From: Bilabrum cf. latius
Lineage: Eukaryota; Bigyra: Bicosoecida; Bigyra; Bicosoecida
Assembly (NCBI GenBank): GCA_965178125.1
Contig: CBCXTV010000039.1
Coordinates: forward strand, 1 to 25,302
DNA length: 25,302 nucleotides
Reading direction: 5' to 3'
The position numbers were made by a program, and so were the translations under genes. How positions within the stretch are numbered: position 1 is the first letter of the stretch; each line of letters opens with the position of its first letter. Positions 1 to 10,489 of the stretch are shown here, piece after piece. A model generated the notes under the pieces. It was not told the origin of the DNA. It saw only the letters and a program-made list of their open reading frames with translations, and did no database searches.

Positions 1-604
1 ACCCTAACCCTAACCCTAACCCTAACCCTAACCCTAACCCTAACCCTAACCCTAACCCTAACCCTAACCCTAACCCTAACCCTAACCCTAACCCTAACCC
101 TAACCCTAACCCTAACCCTAACCCTAACCCTAACCCTAACCCTAACCCTAACCCTAACCCTAACCCTAACCCTAACCCTAACCCTAACCCTAACCCTAAC
201 CCTAACCCTAACCCTAACCCTAACCCTAACCCTAACCCTAACCCTAACCCTAACCCTAACCCTAACCCTAACCCTAACCCTAACCCTAACCCTAACCCTA
301 ACCCTAACCCTAACCCTAACCCTAACCCTAACCCTAACCCTAACCCTAACCCTAACCCTAACCCTAACCCTAACCCTAACCCTAACCCTAACCCTAACCC
401 TAACCCTAACCCTAACCCTAACCCTAACCCTAACCCTAACCCTAACCCTAACCCTAACCCTAACCCTAACCCTAACCCTAACCCTAACCCTAACCCTAAC
501 CCTAACCCTAACCCTAACCCTAACCCTAACCCTAACCCTAACCCTAACCCTAACCCTAACCCTAACCCTAACCCTAACCCTAACCCTAACCCTAACCCTA
601 ACCC
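1..604. repeat. Terminal telomere, perfect CCCTAA repeats (C-rich strand)
   Basis: About 100 uninterrupted copies of CCCTAA start at the first base. On the left end of a chromosome the + strand carries the C-rich strand, so the orientation is right for a true chromosome terminus with the G-rich TTAGGG strand running out to the left. The last partial repeat (ccct, 602-605) runs directly into element sequence. The intact copy at the same place reads ctcctggcag, so the two share a few bases (cct) at the joint, as expected when telomerase heals a broken or truncated end. TTAGGG-type telomeres occur in animals, many fungi and many protists, so the motif alone does not name the host. Confidence 0.95.
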
Positions 605-645
605 TGGCAGCTGTCGGTGCGGAACCCTCCTCCGATGACGAGTGA
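603..645 (+). pseudogene. Remnant: last 14 codons of subtelomeric gene E
   Basis: These bases are identical to the 3' end of gene E in the two longer copies (ends 4195 and 10489) and finish with the same TGA (643-645). The encoded tail is the acidic C-terminus ending in Ser-Ser-Asp-Asp-Glu. Everything upstream was lost and replaced by telomere repeats. It has no start codon and cannot be a gene in its own right. Confidence 0.75.
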
Positions 646-896
646 AAAGCAGCCAGGCGGATGGCAATTGAGGTCAGTGGCAGCTGGGCCAGCTTGTGAG
701 AGGAGCTTGCCAAAGTGCCAGCCAGTGACCCGTTAGGACGGAATAGTAGGAGCCAAGAGGCATTCTGTTTAGTCTTGGCTGTCAGCCGATGAATACCTTA
801 AGTCAAAGCAATCCATCAATCGAATACAACGGTCATGTACACAATACCCATTCTACAATTGACGAATCCACAATGCATTCTACAGAGACAAGCAAT
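646..896. other. 3' flank of gene E, copy 1
   Basis: A 251-bp non-repetitive segment between the gene E stop codon and the 155-bp array. It recurs at 4196-4446 and 10490-10740. It becomes more AT-rich toward the array. A possible 102-codon reading frame starts at 789 but runs into the repeats and looks fortuitous. The segment is probably the proximal part of an untranslated region. Confidence 0.6.
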
Positions 897-3365
897 TCTT
901 CATCCGGCCATATCGGCGCCGCGCGACAAAAACGGATCCTAATAAAATTTTGCCCCATGTTGTGCCCCAGGACCGACCCAATGCAGTTTGAATCATCTTC
1001 ATATCTACTCTGGTTGCCGAGATCTCAATTCCGTATTTTGGTCCACGAAACTCTTCATCCGGCCATATCGGCGCCGCGCGACAAAAACGGATCCTAATAA
1101 AATTTTGCCCCATGTTGTGCCCCAGGACCGACCCAATGCAGTTTGAATCATCTTCATATCTACTCTGGTTGCCGAGATCTCAATTCCGTATTTTGGTCCA
1201 CGAAACTCTTCATCCGGCCATATCGGCGCCGCGCGACAAAAACGGATCCTAATAAAATTTTGCCCCATGTTGTGCCCCAGGACCGACCCAATGCAGTTTG
1301 AATCATCTTCATATCTACTCTGGTTGCCGAGATCTCAATTCCGTATTTTGGTCCACGAAACTCTTCATCCGGCCATATCGGCGCCGCGCGACAAAAACGG
1401 ATCCTAATAAAATTTTGCCCCATGTTGTGCCCCAGGACCGACCCAATGCAGTTTGAATCATCTTCATATCTACTCTGGTTGCCGAGATCTCAATTCCGTA
1501 TTTTGGTCCACGAAACTCTTCATCCGGCCATATCGGCGCCGCGCGACAAAAACGGATCCTAATAAAATTTTGCCCCATGTTGTGCCCCAGGACCGACCCA
1601 ATGCAGTTTGAATCATCTTCATATCTACTCTGGTTGCCGAGATCTCAATTCCGTATTTTGGTCCACGAAACTCTTCATCCGGCCATATCGGCGCCGCGCG
1701 ACAAAAACGGATCCTAATAAAATTTTGCCCCATGTTGTGCCCCAGGACCGACCCAATGCAGTTTGAATCATCTTCATATCTACTCTGGTTGCCGAGATCT
1801 CAATTCCGTATTTTGGTCCACGAAACTCTTCATCCGGCCATATCGGCGCCGCGCGACAAAAACGGATCCTAATAAAATTTTGCCCCATGTTGTGCCCCAG
1901 GACCGACCCAATGCAGTTTGAATCATCTTCATATCTACTCTGGTTGCCGAGATCTCAATTCCGTATTTTGGTCCACGAAACTCTTCATCCGGCCATATCG
2001 GCGCCGCGCGACAAAAACGGATCCTAATAAAATTTTGCCCCATGTTGTGCCCCAGGACCGACCCAATGCAGTTTGAATCATCTTCATATCTACTCTGGTT
2101 GCCGAGATCTCAATTCCGTATTTTGGTCCACGAAACTCTTCATCCGGCCATATCGGCGCCGCGCGACAAAAACGGATCCTAATAAAATTTTGCCCCATGT
2201 TGTGCCCCAGGACCGACCCAATGCAGTTTGAATCATCTTCATATCTACTCTGGTTGCCGAGATCTCAATTCCGTATTTTGGTCCACGAAACTCTTCATCC
2301 GGCCATATCGGCGCCGCGCGACAAAAACGGATCCTAATAAAATTTTGCCCCATGTTGTGCCCCAGGACCGACCCAATGCAGTTTGAATCATCTTCATATC
2401 TACTCTGGTTGCCGAGATCTCAATTCCGTATTTTGGTCCACGAAACTCTTCATCCGGCCATATCGGCGCCGCGCGACAAAAACGGATCCTAATAAAATTT
2501 TGCCCCATGTTGTGCCCCAGGACCGACCCAATGCAGTTTGAATCATCTTCATATCTACTCTGGTTGCCGAGATCTCAATTCCGTATTTTGGTCCACGAAA
2601 CTCTTCATCCGGCCATATCGGCGCCGCGCGACAAAAACGGATCCTAATAAAATTTTGCCCCATGTTGTGCCCCAGGACCGACCCAATGCAGTTTGAATCA
2701 TCTTCATATCTACTCTGGTTGCCGAGATCTCAATTCCGTATTTTGGTCCACGAAACTCTTCATCCGGCCATATCGGCGCCGCGCGACAAAAACGGATCCT
2801 AATAAAATTTTGCCCCATGTTGTGCCCCAGGACCGACCCAATGCAGTTTGAATCATCTTCATATCTACTCTGGTTGCCGAGATCTCAATTCCGTATTTTG
2901 GTCCACGAAACTCTTCATCCGGCCATATCGGCGCCGCGCGACAAAAACGGATCCTAATAAAATTTTGCCCCATGTTGTGCCCCAGGACCGACCCAATGCA
3001 GTTTGAATCATCTTCATATCTACTCTGGTTGCCGAGATCTCAATTCCGTATTTTGGTCCACGAAACTCTTCATCCGGCCATATCGGCGCCGCGCGACAAA
3101 AACGGATCCTAATAAAATTTTGCCCCATGTTGTGCCCCAGGACCGACCCAATGCAGTTTGAATCATCTTCATATCTACTCTGGTTGCCGAGATCTCAATT
3201 CCGTATTTTGGTCCACGAAACTCTTCATCCGGCCATATCGGCGCCGCGCGACAAAAACGGATCCTAATAAAATTTTGCCCCATGTTGTGCCCCAGGACCG
3301 ACCCAATGCAGTTTGAATCATCTTCATATCTACTCTGGTTGCCGAGATCTCAATTCCGTATTTTG
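897..3365. repeat. 155-bp tandem repeat array R1 (15.9 units)
   Basis: A 155-bp unit is repeated head to tail over 2469 bp, about 15.9 copies, with no unit-to-unit difference that I could see. Each unit holds a CpG-rich core (ggcgccgcgcg), BamHI and BglII sites, an AATAAA hexamer and a GAGATCTC palindrome. 155 is not a multiple of three, so long reading frames across units are accidents. The period is close to the length of DNA on one nucleosome, as in many satellites. Arrays R1, R2 and R4 have exactly the same length. Confidence 0.95.
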
Positions 3366-3427
3366 ATGCAAAAAATGAAGATGAAAATATTTTTTCCTCG
3401 ACCCTGTCCCTGACTTTATATTAGATA
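3366..3427. repeat. Element end segment J, copy 1
   Basis: A 62-bp AT-rich segment that begins atgcaaaaaatgaag and ends atattagata. It always lies between the last 155-bp unit and a CCCTAA tract. Four copies are present (3366, 6916, 9422, 13210) and look identical. Its fixed position marks it as the invariant right-hand (probably 3') end of the element. Confidence 0.85.
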
Positions 3428-3643
3428 CCCTAACCCTAACCCTAACCCTAACCCTAACCCTAACCCTAACCCTAACCCTAACCCTAACCCTAACCCTAAC
3501 CCTAACCCTAACCCTAACCCTAACCCTAACCCTAACCCTAACCCTAACCCTAACCCTAACCCTAACCCTAACCCTAACCCTAACCCTAACCCTAACCCTA
3601 ACCCTAACCCTAACCCTAACCCTAACCCTAACCCTAACCCTAA
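3428..3643. repeat. Interstitial telomeric tract ITS1 (36 x CCCTAA)
   Basis: Exactly 216 bp of perfect CCCTAA repeats in the same orientation as the terminal telomere. J of copy M1 lies on its left and truncated gene E of copy M2 on its right. Five bases (cttag) at 3644-3648 separate the repeats from recognisable element sequence. The tract looks like a former chromosome end onto which copy M1 was added. Confidence 0.93.
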
Positions 3644-4195
3644 CTTAGTGGAGGAGCTGGCCGCGCCATTGACCAGGAGAAGAGGGGAGCAAGTGGCGCA
3701 AGGAGTGGAGCAGCAGCATCACTGCCTCGACAGGACTCTGAGGAAGATGAAGAGGAGATCGGTGGTCGGTACCACGCAGACGCAGCCGGAGAGGAGGACG
3801 AGGATGAAGCTCCGATAGGGCTCGTGCAGCAGGACGAGGAGGATGGGGACGAGCTGGATGAGGAAGAAGAGAACGAGGCCCAGAACCAGCAAGACGACTC
3901 TGAGAACGACGGTGGAGTGGAGGACAACGGCTTCACCGACTAGCAGCGGCACCTGGTGGACCGCATTCTCACTGCCTGCGATGACACCGCGCTGGGCGTC
4001 AGCCGGACTGTCGACGACATGGTCGAGGACGTGCAGGAAACAATTGCAGAGAGGGACCACGGATTGGGCATGCTCGCAGACCTGATGACGGCCCTCGAGA
4101 AGACGGCGGAAGGAGATCTCAATGCGGCAGACGTGGACGCTGTGGAGGCGCTCCTGGCAGCTGTCGGTGCGGAACCCTCCTCCGATGACGAGTGA
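3644..4195 (+). pseudogene. Subtelomeric gene E, 5'-truncated copy with in-frame TAG
   Basis: An open frame runs from the telomere joint to TGA at 4193-4195, interrupted once by TAG at 3941-3943. The part before the TAG is Gly/Ala/Arg-rich and then very acidic, with long Glu/Asp runs. The part after it (79 residues from the GTG at 3956) is predicted helical and ends in an acidic tail. Base choice is GC-rich at third positions on both sides of the TAG, and the frame is the same, so the two pieces were one reading frame. There is no start codon because the 5' part was replaced by telomere repeats. I recognise no domain. It matches the longer copy ending at 10489. Confidence 0.6.
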
Positions 4196-4446
4196 AAAGC
4201 AGCCAGGCGGATGGCAATTGAGGTCAGTGGCAGCTGGGCCAGCTTGTGAGAGGAGCTTGCCAAAGTGCCAGCCAGTGACCCGTTAGGACGGAATAGTAGG
4301 AGCCAAGAGGCATTCTGTTTAGTCTTGGCTGTCAGCCGATGAATACCTTAAGTCAAAGCAATCCATCAATCGAATACAACGGTCATGTACACAATACCCA
4401 TTCTACAATTGACGAATCCACAATGCATTCTACAGAGACAAGCAAT
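4196..4446. other. 3' flank of gene E, copy 2
   Basis: This is the same 251-bp segment as at 646-896 and 10490-10740, between the gene E stop and the first 155-bp unit. I see no RNA gene or convincing coding frame in it. Confidence 0.6.
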
Positions 4447-6915
4447 TCTTCATCCGGCCATATCGGCGCCGCGCGACAAAAACGGATCCTAATAAAATTT
4501 TGCCCCATGTTGTGCCCCAGGACCGACCCAATGCAGTTTGAATCATCTTCATATCTACTCTGGTTGCCGAGATCTCAATTCCGTATTTTGGTCCACGAAA
4601 CTCTTCATCCGGCCATATCGGCGCCGCGCGACAAAAACGGATCCTAATAAAATTTTGCCCCATGTTGTGCCCCAGGACCGACCCAATGCAGTTTGAATCA
4701 TCTTCATATCTACTCTGGTTGCCGAGATCTCAATTCCGTATTTTGGTCCACGAAACTCTTCATCCGGCCATATCGGCGCCGCGCGACAAAAACGGATCCT
4801 AATAAAATTTTGCCCCATGTTGTGCCCCAGGACCGACCCAATGCAGTTTGAATCATCTTCATATCTACTCTGGTTGCCGAGATCTCAATTCCGTATTTTG
4901 GTCCACGAAACTCTTCATCCGGCCATATCGGCGCCGCGCGACAAAAACGGATCCTAATAAAATTTTGCCCCATGTTGTGCCCCAGGACCGACCCAATGCA
5001 GTTTGAATCATCTTCATATCTACTCTGGTTGCCGAGATCTCAATTCCGTATTTTGGTCCACGAAACTCTTCATCCGGCCATATCGGCGCCGCGCGACAAA
5101 AACGGATCCTAATAAAATTTTGCCCCATGTTGTGCCCCAGGACCGACCCAATGCAGTTTGAATCATCTTCATATCTACTCTGGTTGCCGAGATCTCAATT
5201 CCGTATTTTGGTCCACGAAACTCTTCATCCGGCCATATCGGCGCCGCGCGACAAAAACGGATCCTAATAAAATTTTGCCCCATGTTGTGCCCCAGGACCG
5301 ACCCAATGCAGTTTGAATCATCTTCATATCTACTCTGGTTGCCGAGATCTCAATTCCGTATTTTGGTCCACGAAACTCTTCATCCGGCCATATCGGCGCC
5401 GCGCGACAAAAACGGATCCTAATAAAATTTTGCCCCATGTTGTGCCCCAGGACCGACCCAATGCAGTTTGAATCATCTTCATATCTACTCTGGTTGCCGA
5501 GATCTCAATTCCGTATTTTGGTCCACGAAACTCTTCATCCGGCCATATCGGCGCCGCGCGACAAAAACGGATCCTAATAAAATTTTGCCCCATGTTGTGC
5601 CCCAGGACCGACCCAATGCAGTTTGAATCATCTTCATATCTACTCTGGTTGCCGAGATCTCAATTCCGTATTTTGGTCCACGAAACTCTTCATCCGGCCA
5701 TATCGGCGCCGCGCGACAAAAACGGATCCTAATAAAATTTTGCCCCATGTTGTGCCCCAGGACCGACCCAATGCAGTTTGAATCATCTTCATATCTACTC
5801 TGGTTGCCGAGATCTCAATTCCGTATTTTGGTCCACGAAACTCTTCATCCGGCCATATCGGCGCCGCGCGACAAAAACGGATCCTAATAAAATTTTGCCC
5901 CATGTTGTGCCCCAGGACCGACCCAATGCAGTTTGAATCATCTTCATATCTACTCTGGTTGCCGAGATCTCAATTCCGTATTTTGGTCCACGAAACTCTT
6001 CATCCGGCCATATCGGCGCCGCGCGACAAAAACGGATCCTAATAAAATTTTGCCCCATGTTGTGCCCCAGGACCGACCCAATGCAGTTTGAATCATCTTC
6101 ATATCTACTCTGGTTGCCGAGATCTCAATTCCGTATTTTGGTCCACGAAACTCTTCATCCGGCCATATCGGCGCCGCGCGACAAAAACGGATCCTAATAA
6201 AATTTTGCCCCATGTTGTGCCCCAGGACCGACCCAATGCAGTTTGAATCATCTTCATATCTACTCTGGTTGCCGAGATCTCAATTCCGTATTTTGGTCCA
6301 CGAAACTCTTCATCCGGCCATATCGGCGCCGCGCGACAAAAACGGATCCTAATAAAATTTTGCCCCATGTTGTGCCCCAGGACCGACCCAATGCAGTTTG
6401 AATCATCTTCATATCTACTCTGGTTGCCGAGATCTCAATTCCGTATTTTGGTCCACGAAACTCTTCATCCGGCCATATCGGCGCCGCGCGACAAAAACGG
6501 ATCCTAATAAAATTTTGCCCCATGTTGTGCCCCAGGACCGACCCAATGCAGTTTGAATCATCTTCATATCTACTCTGGTTGCCGAGATCTCAATTCCGTA
6601 TTTTGGTCCACGAAACTCTTCATCCGGCCATATCGGCGCCGCGCGACAAAAACGGATCCTAATAAAATTTTGCCCCATGTTGTGCCCCAGGACCGACCCA
6701 ATGCAGTTTGAATCATCTTCATATCTACTCTGGTTGCCGAGATCTCAATTCCGTATTTTGGTCCACGAAACTCTTCATCCGGCCATATCGGCGCCGCGCG
6801 ACAAAAACGGATCCTAATAAAATTTTGCCCCATGTTGTGCCCCAGGACCGACCCAATGCAGTTTGAATCATCTTCATATCTACTCTGGTTGCCGAGATCT
6901 CAATTCCGTATTTTG
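4447..6915. repeat. 155-bp tandem repeat array R2 (15.9 units)
   Basis: 2469 bp of the same 155-bp unit, with the same length and the same phase at both ends as R1 and R4. The array starts at tcttcatccggcc and ends in mid-unit at ccgtattttg, where J begins. Equal unit number between copies means no unit has been gained or lost since the copies were made. Confidence 0.95.
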
Positions 6916-6977
6916 ATGCAAAAAATGAAGATGAAAATATTTTTTCCTCGACCCTGTCCCTGACTTTATATTAGATA
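6916..6977. repeat. Element end segment J, copy 2
   Basis: 62-bp segment identical to the J at 3366-3427, joining array R2 to a very short CCCTAA tract. Confidence 0.85.
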
Positions 6978-7001
6978 CCCTAACCCTAACCCTAACCCTA
7001 A
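6978..7001. repeat. Short interstitial telomeric tract ITS2 (4 x CCCTAA)
   Basis: Only 24 bp of CCCTAA separate J from the next array. The repeats run directly into aattttgcccc, which lies in mid-unit of the 155-bp repeat. The intact unit reads ctaataaaattttg, so a few A and T bases are shared at the joint. An identical tract and joint occur at 13272-13295. Confidence 0.9.
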
Positions 7002-9421
7002 AATTTTGCCCCATGTTGTGCCCCAGGACCGACCCAATGCAGTTTGAATCATCTTCATATCTACTCTGGTTGCCGAGATCTCAATTCCGTATTTTGGTCC
7101 ACGAAACTCTTCATCCGGCCATATCGGCGCCGCGCGACAAAAACGGATCCTAATAAAATTTTGCCCCATGTTGTGCCCCAGGACCGACCCAATGCAGTTT
7201 GAATCATCTTCATATCTACTCTGGTTGCCGAGATCTCAATTCCGTATTTTGGTCCACGAAACTCTTCATCCGGCCATATCGGCGCCGCGCGACAAAAACG
7301 GATCCTAATAAAATTTTGCCCCATGTTGTGCCCCAGGACCGACCCAATGCAGTTTGAATCATCTTCATATCTACTCTGGTTGCCGAGATCTCAATTCCGT
7401 ATTTTGGTCCACGAAACTCTTCATCCGGCCATATCGGCGCCGCGCGACAAAAACGGATCCTAATAAAATTTTGCCCCATGTTGTGCCCCAGGACCGACCC
7501 AATGCAGTTTGAATCATCTTCATATCTACTCTGGTTGCCGAGATCTCAATTCCGTATTTTGGTCCACGAAACTCTTCATCCGGCCATATCGGCGCCGCGC
7601 GACAAAAACGGATCCTAATAAAATTTTGCCCCATGTTGTGCCCCAGGACCGACCCAATGCAGTTTGAATCATCTTCATATCTACTCTGGTTGCCGAGATC
7701 TCAATTCCGTATTTTGGTCCACGAAACTCTTCATCCGGCCATATCGGCGCCGCGCGACAAAAACGGATCCTAATAAAATTTTGCCCCATGTTGTGCCCCA
7801 GGACCGACCCAATGCAGTTTGAATCATCTTCATATCTACTCTGGTTGCCGAGATCTCAATTCCGTATTTTGGTCCACGAAACTCTTCATCCGGCCATATC
7901 GGCGCCGCGCGACAAAAACGGATCCTAATAAAATTTTGCCCCATGTTGTGCCCCAGGACCGACCCAATGCAGTTTGAATCATCTTCATATCTACTCTGGT
8001 TGCCGAGATCTCAATTCCGTATTTTGGTCCACGAAACTCTTCATCCGGCCATATCGGCGCCGCGCGACAAAAACGGATCCTAATAAAATTTTGCCCCATG
8101 TTGTGCCCCAGGACCGACCCAATGCAGTTTGAATCATCTTCATATCTACTCTGGTTGCCGAGATCTCAATTCCGTATTTTGGTCCACGAAACTCTTCATC
8201 CGGCCATATCGGCGCCGCGCGACAAAAACGGATCCTAATAAAATTTTGCCCCATGTTGTGCCCCAGGACCGACCCAATGCAGTTTGAATCATCTTCATAT
8301 CTACTCTGGTTGCCGAGATCTCAATTCCGTATTTTGGTCCACGAAACTCTTCATCCGGCCATATCGGCGCCGCGCGACAAAAACGGATCCTAATAAAATT
8401 TTGCCCCATGTTGTGCCCCAGGACCGACCCAATGCAGTTTGAATCATCTTCATATCTACTCTGGTTGCCGAGATCTCAATTCCGTATTTTGGTCCACGAA
8501 ACTCTTCATCCGGCCATATCGGCGCCGCGCGACAAAAACGGATCCTAATAAAATTTTGCCCCATGTTGTGCCCCAGGACCGACCCAATGCAGTTTGAATC
8601 ATCTTCATATCTACTCTGGTTGCCGAGATCTCAATTCCGTATTTTGGTCCACGAAACTCTTCATCCGGCCATATCGGCGCCGCGCGACAAAAACGGATCC
8701 TAATAAAATTTTGCCCCATGTTGTGCCCCAGGACCGACCCAATGCAGTTTGAATCATCTTCATATCTACTCTGGTTGCCGAGATCTCAATTCCGTATTTT
8801 GGTCCACGAAACTCTTCATCCGGCCATATCGGCGCCGCGCGACAAAAACGGATCCTAATAAAATTTTGCCCCATGTTGTGCCCCAGGACCGACCCAATGC
8901 AGTTTGAATCATCTTCATATCTACTCTGGTTGCCGAGATCTCAATTCCGTATTTTGGTCCACGAAACTCTTCATCCGGCCATATCGGCGCCGCGCGACAA
9001 AAACGGATCCTAATAAAATTTTGCCCCATGTTGTGCCCCAGGACCGACCCAATGCAGTTTGAATCATCTTCATATCTACTCTGGTTGCCGAGATCTCAAT
9101 TCCGTATTTTGGTCCACGAAACTCTTCATCCGGCCATATCGGCGCCGCGCGACAAAAACGGATCCTAATAAAATTTTGCCCCATGTTGTGCCCCAGGACC
9201 GACCCAATGCAGTTTGAATCATCTTCATATCTACTCTGGTTGCCGAGATCTCAATTCCGTATTTTGGTCCACGAAACTCTTCATCCGGCCATATCGGCGC
9301 CGCGCGACAAAAACGGATCCTAATAAAATTTTGCCCCATGTTGTGCCCCAGGACCGACCCAATGCAGTTTGAATCATCTTCATATCTACTCTGGTTGCCG
9401 AGATCTCAATTCCGTATTTTG
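7002..9421. repeat. 155-bp tandem repeat array R3 (15.6 units)
   Basis: 2420 bp of the same 155-bp repeat, starting in mid-unit at the telomere joint and ending at the usual mid-unit joint with J. If the standard array has 15.9 units, only the first 49 bp are missing. Confidence 0.95.
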
Positions 9422-9483
9422 ATGCAAAAAATGAAGATGAAAATATTTTTTCCTCGACCCTGTCCCTGACTTTATATTAGATA
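9422..9483. repeat. Element end segment J, copy 3
   Basis: 62-bp segment identical to the other J copies, followed at once by a long CCCTAA tract. Confidence 0.85.
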
Positions 9484-9696
9484 CCCTAACCCTAACCCTA
9501 ACCCTAACCCTAACCCTAACCCTAACCCTAACCCTAACCCTAACCCTAACCCTAACCCTAACCCTAACCCTAACCCTAACCCTAACCCTAACCCTAACCC
9601 TAACCCTAACCCTAACCCTAACCCTAACCCTAACCCTAACCCTAACCCTAACCCTAACCCTAACCCTAACCCTAACCTAACCCTAACCCTAACCCT
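9484..9696. repeat. Interstitial telomeric tract ITS3 (about 35 repeats, one variant)
   Basis: 213 bp of CCCTAA repeats between J of M3 and gene E of M4. One unit near the inner (right) edge is the 5-mer CCTAA (9676-9680); the rest are perfect. The tract ends in ccct followed by gaccgatcgag, the longest gene E sequence in the window. A variant on the inner side only is what is expected if the inner part of a telomere is oldest. Confidence 0.93.
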
Positions 9697-10489
9697 GACC
9701 GATCGAGCATACGCCGATCTTCTCAGGGCCAAGCGGGCGGCGGAGGCTAAGAGAAAGGACAAGGCCAAGGCCAAGGCCAAGGCCTTGGCAAAGGCTGCGG
9801 GCAAGTCGAAGGGCAAGTCGAAGGGCAAGGCGATGGGCACGGCTGCCGAACCGGCAGAACCAGAGGGCAGGGAGTCGGATGAAACCGTACCTCGGTCTAA
9901 GAGGCAGCCCAAGCGATCGGCCGTCCTCGGACGAGGCTACGGTGGAGGAGCTGGCCGCGCCATTGACCAGGAGAAGAGGGGAGCAAGTGGCGCAAGGAGT
10001 GGAGCAGCAGCATCACTGCCTCGACAGGACTCTGAGGAAGATGAAGAGGAGATCGGTGGTCGGTACCACGCAGACGCAGCCGGAGAGGAGGACGAGGATG
10101 AAGCTCCGATAGGGCTCGTGCAGCAGGACGAGGAGGATGGGGACGAGCTGGATGAGGAAGAAGAGAACGAGGCCCAGAACCAGCAAGACGACTCTGAGAA
10201 CGACGGTGGAGTGGAGGACAACGGCTTCACCGACTAGCAGCGGCACCTGGTGGACCGCATTCTCACTGCCTGCGATGACACCGCGCTGGGCGTCAGCCGG
10301 ACTGTCGACGACATGGTCGAGGACGTGCAGGAAACAATTGCAGAGAGGGACCACGGATTGGGCATGCTCGCAGACCTGATGACGGCCCTCGAGAAGACGG
10401 CGGAAGGAGATCTCAATGCGGCAGACGTGGACGCTGTGGAGGCGCTCCTGGCAGCTGTCGGTGCGGAACCCTCCTCCGATGACGAGTGA
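9697..10489 (+). pseudogene. Subtelomeric gene E, longest copy, with in-frame TAG
   Basis: The frame is open from the telomere joint (first full element codon at 9698) to TGA at 10487-10489, broken only by TAG at 10235-10237. The 179 codons before the TAG encode in order a basic Lys/Ala-rich stretch with KAKAKAKA and GKSKGKSKGK motifs, a Gly/Arg-rich segment (GRGYGGGAGR), and a long acidic Glu/Asp region. The 83 codons after it encode a probably helical acidic domain ending SSDDE. Both parts share one frame and GC-rich third positions, which suggests one protein with a late nonsense codon, a readthrough site or a reassigned TAG. The only in-frame ATG before the acidic region is at 9830. The true start is probably lost beyond the telomere joint. 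I do not recognise the family. A nuclear, nucleic-acid or histone-binding role is only a guess from composition. Confidence 0.6.

Larger units (their letters stand above)
603..3427 (+). mobile_element. Subtelomeric element copy M1 (strongly 5'-truncated)
   Basis: Most distal copy of the composite element. It keeps the last 14 codons of gene E (603-645), the complete 251-bp flank (646-896), a full 155-bp repeat array (897-3365) and the 62-bp end segment J (3366-3427). It matches M2 at an offset of 3550 bp and M4 at 9844 bp, with identical lengths throughout. The left edge is capped directly by the terminal telomere. Calling it mobile is an inference from the pattern of variable left ends with a fixed right end; no enzyme is encoded in this copy. 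Confidence 0.6.
3644..6977 (+). mobile_element. Subtelomeric element copy M2 (5'-truncated inside gene E)
   Basis: This copy contains the last about 184 codons of gene E (to 4195), the flank (4196-4446), a full-length 155-bp array (4447-6915) and J (6916-6977). It is collinear with M4 at an offset of 6294 bp from about 3648 onward. It differs from M4 only in starting later in gene E. The left edge carries a short filler after the telomere repeats. Confidence 0.6.
7002..9483 (+). mobile_element. Subtelomeric element copy M3 (truncated inside the repeat array)
   Basis: This copy has no gene E and no flank. It begins 49 bp into the first 155-bp unit of the standard array (2420 bp left of 2469 bp) and keeps the rest of the array and J (9422-9483). 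It is the most deeply 5'-truncated copy with a complete right end. M5 has exactly the same left breakpoint. Confidence 0.6.

Noticed and set aside
789-1097. 102-residue + strand frame starting in the flank of gene E (repeated at 4339 and 10633)
   Set aside because: It runs from the flank into two 155-bp units. The repeat part has no coding character and its frame is not kept across units.
880-3283. Many identical 87-residue minus-strand frames in the 155-bp arrays (also in the other arrays)
   Set aside because: Each frame is longer than one unit and reads the same DNA in two phases, because 155 is not divisible by three. They have no start context and are shadows of the tandem repeat.
897-3365. 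CRISPR array
   Set aside because: The units are 155 bp with no variable spacers between them and lie next to eukaryotic telomere repeats.
3640-4263. Minus-strand Ser-rich and Leu/Val-rich frames opposite gene E
   Set aside because: They are mirror images of Glu/Asp codons on the + strand. The + strand frame has the better codon pattern.
9472-9912. Minus-strand 146-residue frame with a long Gly-Leu run
   Set aside because: The Gly-Leu repeat is the translation of TTAGGG, and the rest is antisense to gene E.
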